A stretch of 64,000 nt of DNA from Fragum whitleyi (GCA_948146395.1 OX411555.1:39511065-39575064); one strand, 5' to 3'. Positions 53,781 to 64,000 are shown, numbered from the stretch's first letter. The notes: generated from the letters alone by a model not told the origin. Numbers and translations: made by a program.

Positions 53781-54868
53781 CTTTTTATTTGCAAACTTTT
53801 TGTTTACGTGTGACATGGCTGTGTATTCAATTTTTCAGAAAAAAAATGCACATTGTATACCTCAAGACAAAATCCCTGCAAGTGTCTAAAACTTATTTCG
53901 AGAGAACCAATAAAAGTCTGCTTGGAATAATACAATGATATCAATCAGGCCTTTTTTATTGGAAATTTCTCAAAAAGAATGAGCGACTCTATTTTTTTTT
54001 TTTTTTTTTTGAAACAAGAGGAATAGATCTGTACGAAATTAGACTTTTTTCAATTGCTTTGCATGAGTTCACATTACTTAGATTTTTTCTTATACATTTT
54101 TTCGTCGTAGAATTTGTATCAAATTATCAAAGTGCCCCCTCAAAGCAATTGTGAGGGGGACAAAATAAAATATTCATATATTTAGAGGACCAAACCCTCC
54201 TCAAGAGTCAAATAGGTTACATCTGGGTAACATTCATAAAGCATTCTGGTAAAATAATATAAAAATCAACATGAACCGATAAGGCTTTTCCGATTTTGTA
54301 AAGCATCGATAATATTCCATTCTTTTATTCCTAATTAGTTACATATATCTATTCATTAAATATAATTTCAGTTTTGAAATAGAAGGCGAGTTTCACGAAT
54401 ATTAGAATTTGGCCATATAAAATCAGCATTTTTAAAATTTCTAATTCACACAATTAAACCCACCGTTTTCTATTTATCTATACACACTCTTTCAAATAAT
54501 GTATAGAATATTTTCTATAACCACGCAGTTTCATTAAGATAAGGCAATAAAATGGCCTAATTCAGTAGAAATGCCTAAGATTCCCCCCCCCCCCCACACA
54601 CACACACACAAAAGTTACAAAAGATATGAAGTCCCTCTTACCACACCACCATATTTTTATCAGGTAATTAATATTTATCACTTCTAGATGGTTTAAGTGA
54701 AATGTTGTGGTGTCGCAATTTGGGCTTCTCATTGTACAATTATAAAACACATGGGCTTTCAATGATAAAAACAGTAACAGGTAATGCGAAGCTTACCTGC
54801 ATTCAAATGCTAACCATATGTTTGTACGATCTTAGATATGTACCAAAACATGAACTAATTTGCACTTA
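53781..54868. other. Gap with homopolymers
   Basis: T19 at 53992-54010; C13 at 54583-54595 followed by a (CA)n run to about 54610. No gene. Confidence 0.5.
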
Positions 54869-55348
54869 CAGTGAACAACATGATAAAATCGACAAGGTGA
54901 AGGATTTTGAATAAAATTAAATGGTTGCGATGAGTGAGTTTTGAGTGAAATTTAAGTTAGGTAATCAAATGTCGCTAACTTTGTTCAGGATGAGCAAAAT
55001 AAGCGATCCTATTAACTCCATTTCTTCAAATATGTATATAAGTTCTATGAATAGCTGTCAATTTCTTCAAGAACCAATCAGACAGTAGGCCTAACAGTTT
55101 CAATTATATCAACCTCATCCTCAGCGGGATGGTTGATAATTGTGACGTCATATAAAACCACGTGCGAAATGACCCGCTTTAATTTTAACTTTATTTTAAT
55201 GTAGTTGTTGATTTTTTTCTTTTCAGTCATTTTGGTGTGTGTTTAAATAGTTTGAGTGAGTGTTATGAATGAATGAATGAAGCGCTGAGTGTGCGATTGA
55301 GGTTGATTTTGATTCAGATGAATGTCGAATTCACGATGTTTCTAAATG
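54869..55348 (-). mobile_element. Family A MITE, core variant 1, with an inserted module, 480 bp
   Basis: TA then CAGTGAACAACATGATAAAA; TTCACGATGTTTCTAAATG then TA. Where other copies have the AAATCGCGATTTTTC phrase, about 70 bp of other sequence (about 55110-55180) is present, including TTGTGACGTCATATAAAACC. This is the reverse complement of sequence at 57636-57693. Confidence 0.82.
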
Positions 55349-55669
55349 TAAACATAAACTCATCTAAACGTAGGCATTTAAATATATTTTAACTATACTG
55401 TTATAAATTCCAATTAAAATATCTTCATTCGAACCCTCATTATAATTTACAAATCGCATCTGTCGATAAAAAATCGATTCAAAGCCATCAACCAATTAAA
55501 TAACTAGTTATTTCCTGGATTGCTATTGACCTGCGTTATATCCACAAAAAATTCAAATGTGTATTCGATTTGTAGATACGACTTTAAGATCTCCTAATAA
55601 TGATCTGCTTTCCAATTTGTGTCTTTGACACTTTACAGTATATTTTGCCGATAGATTACTATTCATAAT
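55349..55669. other. No recognisable feature
   Basis: AT-rich gap, no frame or repeat recognised. Confidence 0.35.
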
Positions 55670-55683
55670 GGGGGGGGGGGGGG
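55670..55683 (+). repeat. G14 homopolymer
   Basis: Uninterrupted G-run followed by ATATCCCAATTGG. Similar runs occur at 12521-12532 (G12) and 16129-16146 (G18). Confidence 0.9.
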
Positions 55684-55699
55684 ATATCCCAATTGGAAC

Positions 55700-55860
55700 A
55701 TCGCCTCGGACGTTTCCGTAACCCGAAAGGGTACCTCGGACCTAGCTGTAGTAGTTTTGGGATATTCGTAGGCAATTCGGCTTCTGGCGGTACTTCGGTC
55801 AATGCGCTTGAAGAAAAGCGAATTTCTTCGATGCTATCCGATCGTCTAAGGAATAACAAA
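55700..55860 (-). repeat. Repeated coding-like module (TEVPP), minus strand
   Basis: The minus strand encodes FSSSALTEVPPEAELPTNIP followed by KLLQLGPRYP, matching the peptides at 24760 and 58310. The frame (55659-55880, minus) is open for 73 codons. The source protein is unknown to me. Confidence 0.6.
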
Positions 55861-56372
55861 ACGCAGTCAATCGGGGTCATTTTTGTTGGATAAAGATTAT
55901 AATAAGATATTTTTTCACGAACTATTTAAAAGTAGGATCTACAACATAGTGCAACAATGTGAAAATATGAGTTAACACAGTTCTCTACATTATTTAATTG
56001 GGTTTGTAGGCGAACTGGACATCACCCAATAACACATTTATACCGCTGGATTTTATTTGATTATTGAAAATATTGAAAATAGGCTTTTGAATTTTGCGTT
56101 GCTTCGACAACAACACAAGTTTTCATGACAGTTATGAAATGTAACTAGTAATTGTTATAAAATCTATGCTTTTAGTCTATAGCATGTATTCTTGAACGAT
56201 TCCTTGTCTATATATCCCTTGGTATAACAGTTTTTGGAATAAGGATAGCGCGTATTCGTGGAACGATTTCTTGTCTAGATGTCGCATGGTTAAACAGTTT
56301 TTGAAATAAGGACAGGTTTTATATTTTATCAAGTTCCAGAAAAGCATCAATATTGAATGTTTCATTCCTTAC
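55861..56372. other. No recognised gene
   Basis: Two imperfect repeats of a phrase like TTGAACGATTCCTTGTCTAT (near 56193 and 56260) with CAGTTTTTGGAATAAGGATA after each suggest an old tandem duplication of about 70 bp. Confidence 0.5.
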
Positions 56373-56815
56373 AGTTAACATCATTGTGAAACATTTTTCT
56401 CGTTCAATACCATTCCAAATCATTCGCTCGGAGTTCCATTTATTCCTTCCAAACACTCTCTCAAACCTTTCAAGAACGCTCCAAACCCACCGCAAGAGAT
56501 AGAATTAAAATAAACGTCATTCAAAAATAAAAAAGAGCTAGAATGAAATCGCTATTTCACTGACAAAAATGAAATTATAAGCGTTTGATTAGTTCTTAGT
56601 TCTTGAAGAGATAGGAAGCTATTTATATAACTTGTATTCATATTTCTTTAAAGGGGAGTTATAGTAATAAATTTCGCTTATTTTGCTCATCCTGAACAAA
56701 ATTAGCGATATTGGTTTACCTCCCATTAGATTCACTAAAAACTCGCTCCACACATATTCAATTTTGTTCCAAAATTATTTACCCTATCATTTTACCGGCG
56801 TTAGCTATTACAACA
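56373..56815 (+). mobile_element. Family A MITE, core variant 1, right end worn
   Basis: TA then CAGTTAACATCATTGTGAAA. The core TTGCTCATCCTGAACAAAAT is present. The right end is reduced to TACCGGCGTTAGCTA. Confidence 0.83.
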
Positions 56816-56838
56816 ACCACTGAACTAAATATAACCAA

Positions 56839-56893
56839 CCCTGCGTTCAGTATGAAAATATTCAAACACGTGCTTGTATCCTGAACGCAGGGC
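56839..56893. mobile_element. Family D mini-derivative, 55 bp
   Basis: CCCTGCGTTCAGTATGAAAA and CTTGTATCCTGAACGCAGGG lie almost back to back, with the central palindrome deleted. Confidence 0.8.
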
Positions 56894-57383
56894 TAGTTCG
56901 ATGCTCTCTCTATGTACGACAGCACTTCTTTTATTGCATTTTTTCATAAATTGCTAACTAAAAAATTTAAATATCTTATCTAGCTCGAGCCCATTTGAAT
57001 GTCATGTCTGGTAATAATGCCCCTATGGGATATGTTTACATGTTTATTTAAGTTCGTAAATTTGGCTTTTTGTGACAGTTACACGAAACTATTGCATCAA
57101 TCGAAGCATTCATTTGGAATATAATACGAGACATATTTGCTTTGTATATAGGAAATTACCGCCCATAATGGTACGGGGGAAGTCTGATAACATTATTTGC
57201 TCTAGAAAATCCTTAATGTATTGAATCGTGTTACATGTTGACATATTTGTTTATGAGCGCACTTTACAGACCTAATCGAATTATCTCATTTCTGAACGCG
57301 ATGGAACAAGATATTCATTGAATAATACTGGCGATATTGGATAAAATAAAAACTATACTCCAAAGAGCCTGTTAAACATTGTA
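56894..57383. other. No recognisable feature
   Basis: No frame or repeat recognised. Confidence 0.35.
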
Positions 57384-57626
57384 CAGTTACTAACATCGTG
57401 AAATTGACATTCATCTCGATCAAAACCATTCTAAATCACTTTGAGCTCCATTCATTCCAAATACCCTTAAACCATTCAAAAATGCTCAAACCCACTGAAA
57501 AATAAAGACTCAACAATGTCATTCAAAATAAAGATGAATAGAGAAAAAATCGCGATTTCACTGTCACAATTCAAATTTTAAGCACCTAATAGGTTCTTGA
57601 AGAATTAGGAAGCTATCTACAGAATA
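57384..57626 (+). mobile_element. Family A MITE, left half
   Basis: TA then CAGTTACTAACATCGTGAAA. The arm is readable to AGGAAGCTATCTACAGAATA, where it stops at the next module. The core and right arm are absent. Confidence 0.82.
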
Positions 57627-57628
57627 GA

Positions 57629-57694
57629 CTTCGCGAGCCCTTTCGCACGCGGGTTTATATTATGGCTTCACAATTATCAACCATCCCGATAAGG
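57629..57694 (+). repeat. Short module P, copy 1
   Basis: TTCGCACGCGGGTTTATATT then CACAATTATCAACCATCCCG. A partial copy (AGTTATCAACCATCCCGATA) lies just past the family F element at 58143, so the module flanks it on both sides. A reverse copy is inside the family A element at 55110-55180. Confidence 0.72.
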
Positions 57695-58141
57695 TATTCG
57701 GAACATCACTCGGCTATTCCCGTAAACTGCAATAGACCTCGGATGTATGTAAGGCGGATGGGTATGTAACAAAATCGTGCATTTTGTTAAGCGGAAACAG
57801 TGTAAGAAAAACTACACTGTAGATTTATATCTTTTATAGTAAATAACGGCAGAAAAGTCTTAGTTTTTGAGAATGACGAATCATTCTCGAAAATTAAGAT
57901 TTTTTCAACCGTTTTTTAAGAATCTTAAGATGTTTATATGAGGATACGATGGTTTCACGTCAGTGGCTTAAACGAGTAGCGTTGGCGACGTCGAATGTTT
58001 TCACTCACAGTTTCGAGGGCTAACGCCATTTAAAGAGACGTCATTAAGTTTTTCCAAGGTTTTCCCGTAATTTTTAAAAATAGTCCGTCTATGTACATCC
58101 GAGGTTGATCGTGAGATAGGCCGAGTGGTGTTCCGAATGCA
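57695..58141 (+). mobile_element. Family F MITE, copy 1, 447 bp
   Basis: TATTCGGAACATCACTCGG at the left and CCGAGTGGTGTTCCGAATGC at the right. The inside has a TTTTTGAGAATGACGAATCA hairpin. It is flanked by module P. It pairs with an inverted copy at 58721-59181. Confidence 0.85.
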
Positions 58142-58720
58142 CAGTTATCAACCATCCCGATAAGGATGACGTTGCAAAAAAATAGAAAGAAAAAATAAAA
58201 GTAGACATATAAATTGATTACTGCGTTTTGTCGTCAAGTTTATTTAACATATCCAAAAGATCTCCACACACGATCGGAAAGAATTAACAAAAAATGTGAT
58301 TTTCTTCAAGCGTATTAAAAAAACGAAGTACCACCAGAAGCCGAATTACCTAAAACTGATCCAAAATTATTACACTTACGTCCGGTGTACATTCCAGTTT
58401 AAGGAAAGGTCCAAGTGATTTTCCGAATGCTATGAAACTAGAGAGTAGAACGATTTCATATTTGGTATTTAGCACCATTTATCAAGTTTGTTCATATCAT
58501 GGGGTCAAAATTAGGTACAACATTTCATTTTAAAAGAAACAAAGAATAAACTCTTTATGGATCTACTTCTCTGAAACCAGAAGACAGACAGCTTGTAAGT
58601 TTGGTATGTAACATCTAGCGGATACAAAGTTTGTTTTGCACGAGGTCAAATTTGGACTTCGCTACGGTGCATCCAATTTTACATAGAAAAAACGAGGGAT
58701 ACCGTTCAATGAACAGTCTA
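58142..58720. other. Loop between the two family F copies
   Basis: Holds the second module P piece (58143-58175) and a third TEVPP-type module (about 58310-58400; one frame reads NEVPPEAELPKTDPKLLHLR, with a frame break upstream). No intact gene. Confidence 0.55.
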
Positions 58721-59181
58721 TGCACTCGGAACTCCACTCGGCCAATCTCACGACCAACCTCGGATGTACATAGACGGACTATTTTCAAAAATTACGGGAA
58801 AACCTTGGAAAAACTTGATGACGTCAGTTAAAATGGCGTTAGCCCTCGAAACTTTGAGTGAAAACGTTCGACGTCGCCAACGCTACTCGTTTGAAGTCAC
58901 TGACGTGAAACCATCGTATCCTTATATAAATAACTTTAGATTCTTAAATAACGGCTGAAAATATCATAATTTTTGAGAATGATTGTCATTCTCAAAAATT
59001 TGGATTTTTCAGCCGTTATTTACTGTAAAAAATATCAATCTACAGATAGCGCCGGTTCGCTAGTTTTTCTTACACTGTTTCCGCCTAACAAAATGTACAA
59101 TTTCATGACATACCCTTCCGCCTTACATACATCCGAGGTATGTTGTAGTTTACGGAAATGACCGAGTGATGTTCCGAATGC
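58721..59181 (-). mobile_element. Family F MITE, copy 2, 461 bp, inverted
   Basis: TGCACTCGGAACTCCACTCG at the left, CCGAGTGATGTTCCGAATGC at the right. Inner landmarks mirror copy 1, for example CGACGTCGCCAACGCTACTC against GAGTAGCGTTGGCGACGTCG. Small frames at 58631-59161 follow the repeat. Confidence 0.86.
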
Positions 59182-59331
59182 AGTCTATGGTGCTGATATT
59201 AGGTACAAATTATCTCTTAGTGGACAAGGGTCAAGACGACTCTGATAAGCGACAAAGGACCATCAAGGTCCTCTTGCTTTTCGCTATGTTTTATGAAAAC
59301 GGCGATACATAGAGGAGAATCGTTTGTTTCA

Positions 59332-59455
59332 GAGTAAAATCGATTTATATTTCATTGAGTGAACATCAAAAGCTATATTTTCACGAGTGGCAGAGCCACG
59401 AGTGAAAATATAGATTTTGTTGTTCACGAAATGAAATATTTATCGATCTTACTCG
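59332..59455. mobile_element. Family G hairpin element, copy 2
   Basis: GAGTAAAATCGAT to ATCGATCTTACTCG; centre CTATATTTTCACGAGTGGC/AGA/GCCACGAGTGAAAATATAG is a perfect stem. Confidence 0.85.
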
Positions 59456-59569
59456 ATAAAACAAACGATTATTCTATTTCTTTAATGCAAAAATGAGACA
59501 AAAAGGTCCTCTTGCTTTTCGCTATGTTTTATGAAAACGGCGATACATAAAGGAGAATCGTTTGTTTCA

Positions 59570-59693
59570 GAGTAAAATCGATTTATATTTCATTGAGTGA
59601 ACATCAAAAGCTATATTTTCACGAGTGGCAGAGCCACGAGTGAAAATATAGATTTTGTTGTTCACGAAATGAAATATTTATCGATCTTACTCG
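59570..59693. mobile_element. Family G hairpin element, copy 3
   Basis: Produced by the tandem duplication; same stem as copy 2. Confidence 0.85.
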
Positions 59694-59741
59694 AAAAAAC
59701 AAACGATTATTCTATTTCTTTAATGCAAAAATGAGACAAAA

Positions 59742-60506
59742 TGTGAAATTGCTAGGACGTTTTTTCGTTAAGCGCGTCATTTTGCACGTGATTGCTATGC
59801 AACGTTCATTGTGACGTCACTTATTTCGCCCCGCATAGATGACGTCAGATAGGATGAAATGCACAAAAGCAGGGTATAAGTTTTTGATAATCTCACTGCT
59901 TTTTCGGTGAGATTATCAAGACTAAGTGATAATCTACCGTTATTTCTCGATAAACCACCGAAAAGCATCAAAGAAGGTACAATATTTCATCAAAACAAAC
60001 CATTATTGGGTAAACAATTCGAAACATAGGGCGTCGAAAGTGAAAAAAATGCTATTTCAATATCCTATCGAAGATATTAAAATAACGCAATAAATAATTT
60101 AGCCCAAATCTCTTTCATGTCATCTCAAGTTATATGCTTTTCTTGCACCACATTCATAAATTCACAATGAAGTTTCGATTACAAATGGATTTAACCTTTT
60201 CCAAAATCAAATCATGGTCGGAAAAATGATGGCCGAGAAGTACCAACAAATTTTAAACGATCCCTAAAAGAAAACGTGTTATCATTTAGACTGAATTGTG
60301 ATGAATAATTCCATATTGATCAATAAAATTTGCAATTTTTGATAGGAGAGATACTGTTAAGCGAGAAAGAAATTTAAATATAAGGACATTGAACTTTTTC
60401 AATTGAGTTAATTGGTATTAGCCTTAGATCCCTGCGGCCAAAGATAATAAACTCCCATGAAAATTCCAAGTGAGTGAAATTCTGTACTCACTTACAATAT
60501 TTAATA
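59742..60506. other. Non-coding stretch with two CRE motifs and a hairpin
   Basis: TGACGTCA occurs at 59813-59820 and 59841-59848, with CACGTG at 59786. A perfect 13-bp stem TTGATAATCTCAC / GTGAGATTATCAA spans 59884-59919. No gene follows within the next kilobase on either strand. Confidence 0.5.
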
Positions 60507-60896
60507 CAGTTAATTTTGGAATTGGAGTGTGAGGAGCGAGTTTTAAGTGAATTTAATGGGAGGTAATTCTATATTGCAAATTTTGTTCGGGATGAACAAA
60601 ATTTGCGATATTGATTACCTCCCTTTAATAAAAAAGTGCATACAAGTTCTGTGCACAGCTTCAAATTTCTTCAAGAACCTATGAGGCGCTAACTATTTGA
60701 ATTATGTCAGTAAAATCGCGATTTTTCTCTGTCAAAATTTATTTTGAAAGATGTTGTTGATTTTATATTTTTCAATAGGTTTGATCGTTTTTGAATGGTT
60801 TGAGCGAGTGTTTGGAATGAATGATTAGAGCGTTGAGTGATCGATTTAGAATGGTTTAGATTGAGGTGAATGTCAATTTCACGATGTTATTAACTG
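60507..60896 (-). mobile_element. Family A MITE, core variant 1, left terminus deleted, 390 bp
   Basis: TA then CAGTTAA joins directly to TTTTGGAATTGGAGTGTGAG, so most of the left inverted repeat is gone. The core (ATTGCAAATTTTGTTCGGGA / TGAACAAAATTTGCGAT) and the right end TTCACGATGTTATTAACTG then TA are perfect. Confidence 0.88.
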
Positions 60897-61146
60897 TATC
60901 TGCAAAATGCTTGTTGTAACCTTGACAAATCACCCGACAAACGCAACGAACATAGTTCGACAAAAAGGGACAGGCCTGTAAAGATACTCGAAAGATCTAT
61001 TTGTCTTGGAAAAAATTCTAGTTTTTTGGCTTTTTTCAGACTAGATATGAAATGAAATTGAAAAATGCTAAAATTAAAGAGAAAATTATTTAAGAATACT
61101 AGTGAGGATATGTGCAAGAATAGAAAACGATTACAATGTACATGTA

Positions 61147-61581
61147 CAGTTAACAACATCGTGAAATTGACAAGGTGAATGGTTTTGAATGATATTTGAA
61201 TGAAATTGAATGAGTGCGTGGAGCGAGTTTTGAGTGAATTTAATGGGAGGTAATCCTATATAGCTGATTTTGTTCAGGATGAACAAAATTAGTTATATGT
61301 ATTACCTCCCTTTAATAAAATATGCATACAATTCTATAAATAGCTTCCTATTTCCTCAAGAACCTATCAGACGCCTAAAATCGCAATTATGTCATTGAAA
61401 TCGCGATTTGGTTCTTGTTTTATTCAGTTTGGCGGTAGTTGTTTATCTGATATTTTTTAGTAATTTTGAACGCTTTCGAATGGTTTGAGTGAGTGTTTGG
61501 AATGAATGAATGGAGCGCTGAGTGAGCGATTTAGAATGGCCTTAATCGATGTGAATGTCAATTTCACGATGTTATTAACTG
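61147..61581 (-). mobile_element. Family A MITE, core variant 1, complete, 435 bp
   Basis: TA then CAGTTAACAACATCGTGAAA; TTCACGATGTTATTAACTG then TA. The core is AGCTGATTTTGTTCAGGATG / AACAAAATTAGTTAT. Confidence 0.92.
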
Positions 61582-61784
61582 TATTACTAATTGTTTCTAT
61601 TTCTTTAAATTTCCACCATTTACAAGGGCGAAAGAGTAATGGAGGGTAGCATATGAAGATTTGGTAAACGGCTTTAACATATATTCATTATAATATGGTT
61701 GTATCACTGTAAACAATTTCCGGGCTTTATCGTCGAAGGAAACACGTCGTCATCACCTCAGGAAATGTATTAATTGTGCCACTA

Positions 61785-62223
61785 CAGATAAGACCATCAT
61801 GAGATTGACAAGGTGCGTGCTTTTGAAATTATTGTGGAATGAAATTGAATGAGTGTGAGGAGCGAGTTTTGAGTGAATTCAATGGGAGATAATTATATAT
61901 CGCAAATTTTGTTCAGGGTGAACAAAATTAGCGATATTGATTACCTCCCTTTAATAAAAAAAATGCATACAAGTTCTATACATAGCTTCCTATTTATTTA
62001 AGAACCTTTGATATGCTAACGATTTGAAAAATGTCAGTGAAATCGCGATTTTTCTCTATCAAAAATTAGTTTGAATGATGTTGTTGATTCTATATTTTTC
62101 AATGGCTTTGATCGTTTTTGAATGGTTTGAGTGAGTGTTTGGAATGAATGATTGGAGCGCTGAGTGAGCGATTTAGAATGGTTTTGATTAAAATGAATGT
62201 CAATTTCACGATATAACTAACTG
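61785..62223 (-). mobile_element. Family A MITE, core variant 1, complete, 439 bp
   Basis: TA then CAGATAAGACCATCATGAGA (diverged); TTCACGATATAACTAACTG then TA. The core stem is nearly perfect. Confidence 0.9.
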
Positions 62224-62502
62224 TAACGGAACAAAACAGCTTTAGCATCGCACCGGCACCAAAGTACGGACGTCTGACGTTATAGAGTATTATGTTCTTC
62301 TTTCATATAGAGCCAAGTATGCATGGTTATGACGTTTATGGATGATCCAAGTTTTGTTCGCGGTTTCGATGGCAATTCAATGATATAAAATGTCAGTGAG
62401 CATGGGTTATGGATAGATCCGGATGGGCATCATTACACAAGGACGTTCATTATATGCTGGTTCGTTAAACTTTAACTTTACTAGCTGCCATTGTGCACTG
62501 TG

Positions 62503-62920
62503 CTTAGATACATCGTGAAACTGACATACATCTCAATCAAGATCATTCCGAATCACTCACTCAGTGCTCAAATATGTCATTTAAAACACTCAGTCATATC
62601 GATCAAAAACGCTCCAAAATGACTAAAAAAGATTCAATCAACAATTACACAGCAACTAAATATAAATAGAAAAAAAATCGCGATTCCACTGACATAATGG
62701 AAAATGTAAGAGTCTGATTGTTTTTTTTTTTTTTTTTTTTTTTAAATAGGAAGCTATTTATGGAACATGTTTGCATATCATGAAATTCCTGAACAAAATT
62801 AGCGAAATTGGATTATCTCCCTTTTATTTCACTCTTAACCCACTTATCGCACTCACTCGATTTCATTCCAAAATCGTCCCAAAACCATACACCTTGTCAA
62901 TTTCACGATACTGTTAACTG
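62503..62920 (+). mobile_element. Family A MITE, core variant 1, with a T-run
   Basis: The left terminus is worn (TTAGATACATCGTGAAACTG). A T23 run (about 62719-62741) replaces part of the left arm. The left side of the core is deleted (CATGAAATTCCTGAACAAAA). The right end is TTCACGATACTGTTAACTG then TA. Confidence 0.84.
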
Positions 62921-63467
62921 TATTCATTTGGCGCAGAACATACAAAAAGCTCTCAATACAAGCGTCTATAGAAGAAGCACGATGACCTTCGGTTTATTAC
63001 GTTCTCTACTAATTAACAAATTATGTTCAACAAATAAAGAACAATTAAACATTCGTCTAATATTTGTAGATATAAATACTTCCATTGCACTTGCTTAATT
63101 ACAGAATAAGTATAAACGTACCACAATAAGGCTATCATAAAACGAAGTAATAAATACTCGTAATTCCTCCTAGACCGATACGTGTAAAATAGGGAAGCTT
63201 TATATGTAAAAAAAGGAAGGTGACTTTTCAGCTCAAAATAGTTATCTGCAAATTGCTCTCTACTGTGAATTCTTTTTTTGTTTCTAAAAAGTTCGAGTTT
63301 AGAGGTATAGCCAGAAATATATATGTTTTTTCCGCTGATTTATCGTCGCTACCATCGCATATGCCATTATATGTGAAGCCCCAAGAAGACAGTTTGTTAT
63401 AACGGAGAATATTGCAATGATATAAAATCCATCTTGCTCAAGCTAATTAAGCGACTATTCTTATTCA
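62921..63467. other. No recognisable feature
   Basis: The frame at 63220-63402 has no known domain. No repeat recognised. Confidence 0.35.
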
Positions 63468-63790
63468 GCGACCGGTTTCAAAATTCCCGTTTTTATATCA
63501 AAATATCTGAGAAAAATTTTTGGACACAACTATTAGAAATGAATTTTATGTTGATAAAACTAAAGAATCGTTGCGTTGAAGAAGAAAAGTGAAGCGTTGA
63601 TTTTTTTGTTTTGTTTTGTTTGTTTTGTATTGTTTTTTAGTTTTAACGACGCAGGTTTATCGAGAAATAAACAATAACATATTATTAATCAAAATAATGA
63701 TTCTAGTTTGTAACCCAAACGTGTACTAATTGACCATTCCCGTTATTGACCGCTTTTAGGTGGTCCAATTAGTGGTCGCTTAATACAAAT
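63468..63790 (+). repeat. Dispersed repeat L, copy 2
   Basis: CGGTTTCAAAATTCCCGTTT, AAAATATCTGAGAAAAA and CAGGTTTATCGAGAAATAAA parallel 32557-32750. It contains a (TTTTG)n run at about 63607-63632. Confidence 0.5.
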
Positions 63791-63811
63791 TTTACTGTAT
63801 AAATAAATGAA

Positions 63812-64000
63812 TACATGACGAAGGTACTGGCAGGATCCAGATGGAACTTTAATAAATTTTGGCTCGATATAAAGTACTATGGGTCAGCTTAAAATTTATT
63901 ATAAAGGAAGGTAGAATAACCATTCTAGATTTAGAAAACAACAACAACAACAAAACCGGCGAATTACGAAAAGTGTCGATCTTGGTCGGTCAGTGCAAAT
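63812..64000 (-). mobile_element. Family B MITE, copy 7, cut by the window end
   Basis: GGATCCAGATGGAACTTTAA, GGAAGGTAGAATAACCATTC and AAAGTGTCGATCTTGGTCGG then TCAGTGC follow the family B order up to the start of the inner palindrome. It is interrupted by (CAA)n near 63940. The left terminus is degenerate. Confidence 0.68.

Larger units (their letters stand above)
59267..59741 (+). repeat. Recent tandem duplication, 2 x 238 bp
   Basis: GGTCCTCTTGCTTTTCGCTA starts at 59267 and again at 59505. The two units differ at about two positions by eye. Each unit contains one family G hairpin. Confidence 0.93.

Noticed and set aside
58631..59161. Small overlapping frames within family F copy 2
   Set aside because: They follow the MITE sequence, and the inverted partner copy does not preserve them.

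Overview
This is animal nuclear DNA: AT-rich, gene-poor and packed with repeats. Three repeat blocks combine tandem units of roughly 110-190 bp with an ACGG-type microsatellite tail, which is the layout of the 'pearl' elements known from bivalve molluscs. A tRNA-derived SINE, a CR1/L2-like LINE and many short inverted-repeat elements fit the same source. A bivalve is the most likely host, but this is inferred from repeat style and not from a marker gene.

Only one intact host-type gene is recognisable: a rhodopsin-class G-protein-coupled receptor (34281-35561, +). Its coding region is uninterrupted and a likely splice acceptor lies just upstream. The other substantial coding block is a nearly complete non-LTR retrotransposon on the minus strand (about 6475-12508). 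ORF1 encodes an SGNH esterase-like protein with two CCHC zinc knuckles. ORF2 encodes an endonuclease and a reverse transcriptase but is split in two by one extra base in an A8 run (8693-8700). A second, badly decayed LINE lies at 4336-5530.

The rest is mostly non-autonomous DNA elements. The main one, called family A here, has 36 copies or fragments covering about 18% of the window. Full copies are about 430-440 bp, flanked by TA, with about 26-bp inverted termini starting CAGTTAATAACATCGTG and an off-centre palindrome. This fits a Tc1/mariner-type MITE. Strand is given as + when the end continuing TTCACCTC is on the left and as - when the end continuing AGGTGAATG is on the left. Core variant 1 has the palindrome TTTTGTTCATCCTGAACAAA; core variant 2 has TTTCGTCC...GGACGAAA.

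Other families: B (about 250 bp, GTGACCCGTCACGCG termini, 7 copies), C (about 165 bp near-perfect palindromes bounded by TTAAGG/CCTTAA, 5), D (CCCTGCGTTCAGGATGA termini, 4), E (GAGCCTGTGCGTGA termini, 4), F (TGCATTCGGAAC termini, two copies forming a 1.5-kb inverted repeat), G (about 124-bp hairpin ending in ATCGATCTTAC, 3), and several singletons.

Layout: 1-2.2 kb pearl-type arrays; 3-6 kb one A copy, the dead LINE and one B; 6.5-12.5 kb the LINE; 12.7-18.8 kb a dense A cluster with a nested SINE; 18.9-22.6 kb dispersed duplicates and a pearl array; 23.8-33.9 kb mixed MITEs; 34.3-35.6 kb the receptor; 35.9-46 kb mixed MITEs; 46.6-53 kb a sparser stretch; 53-64 kb dense again, including a large inverted repeat and a fresh 238-bp tandem duplication. 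All boundaries were read by eye, and partial copies are good to about 10-20 bp.
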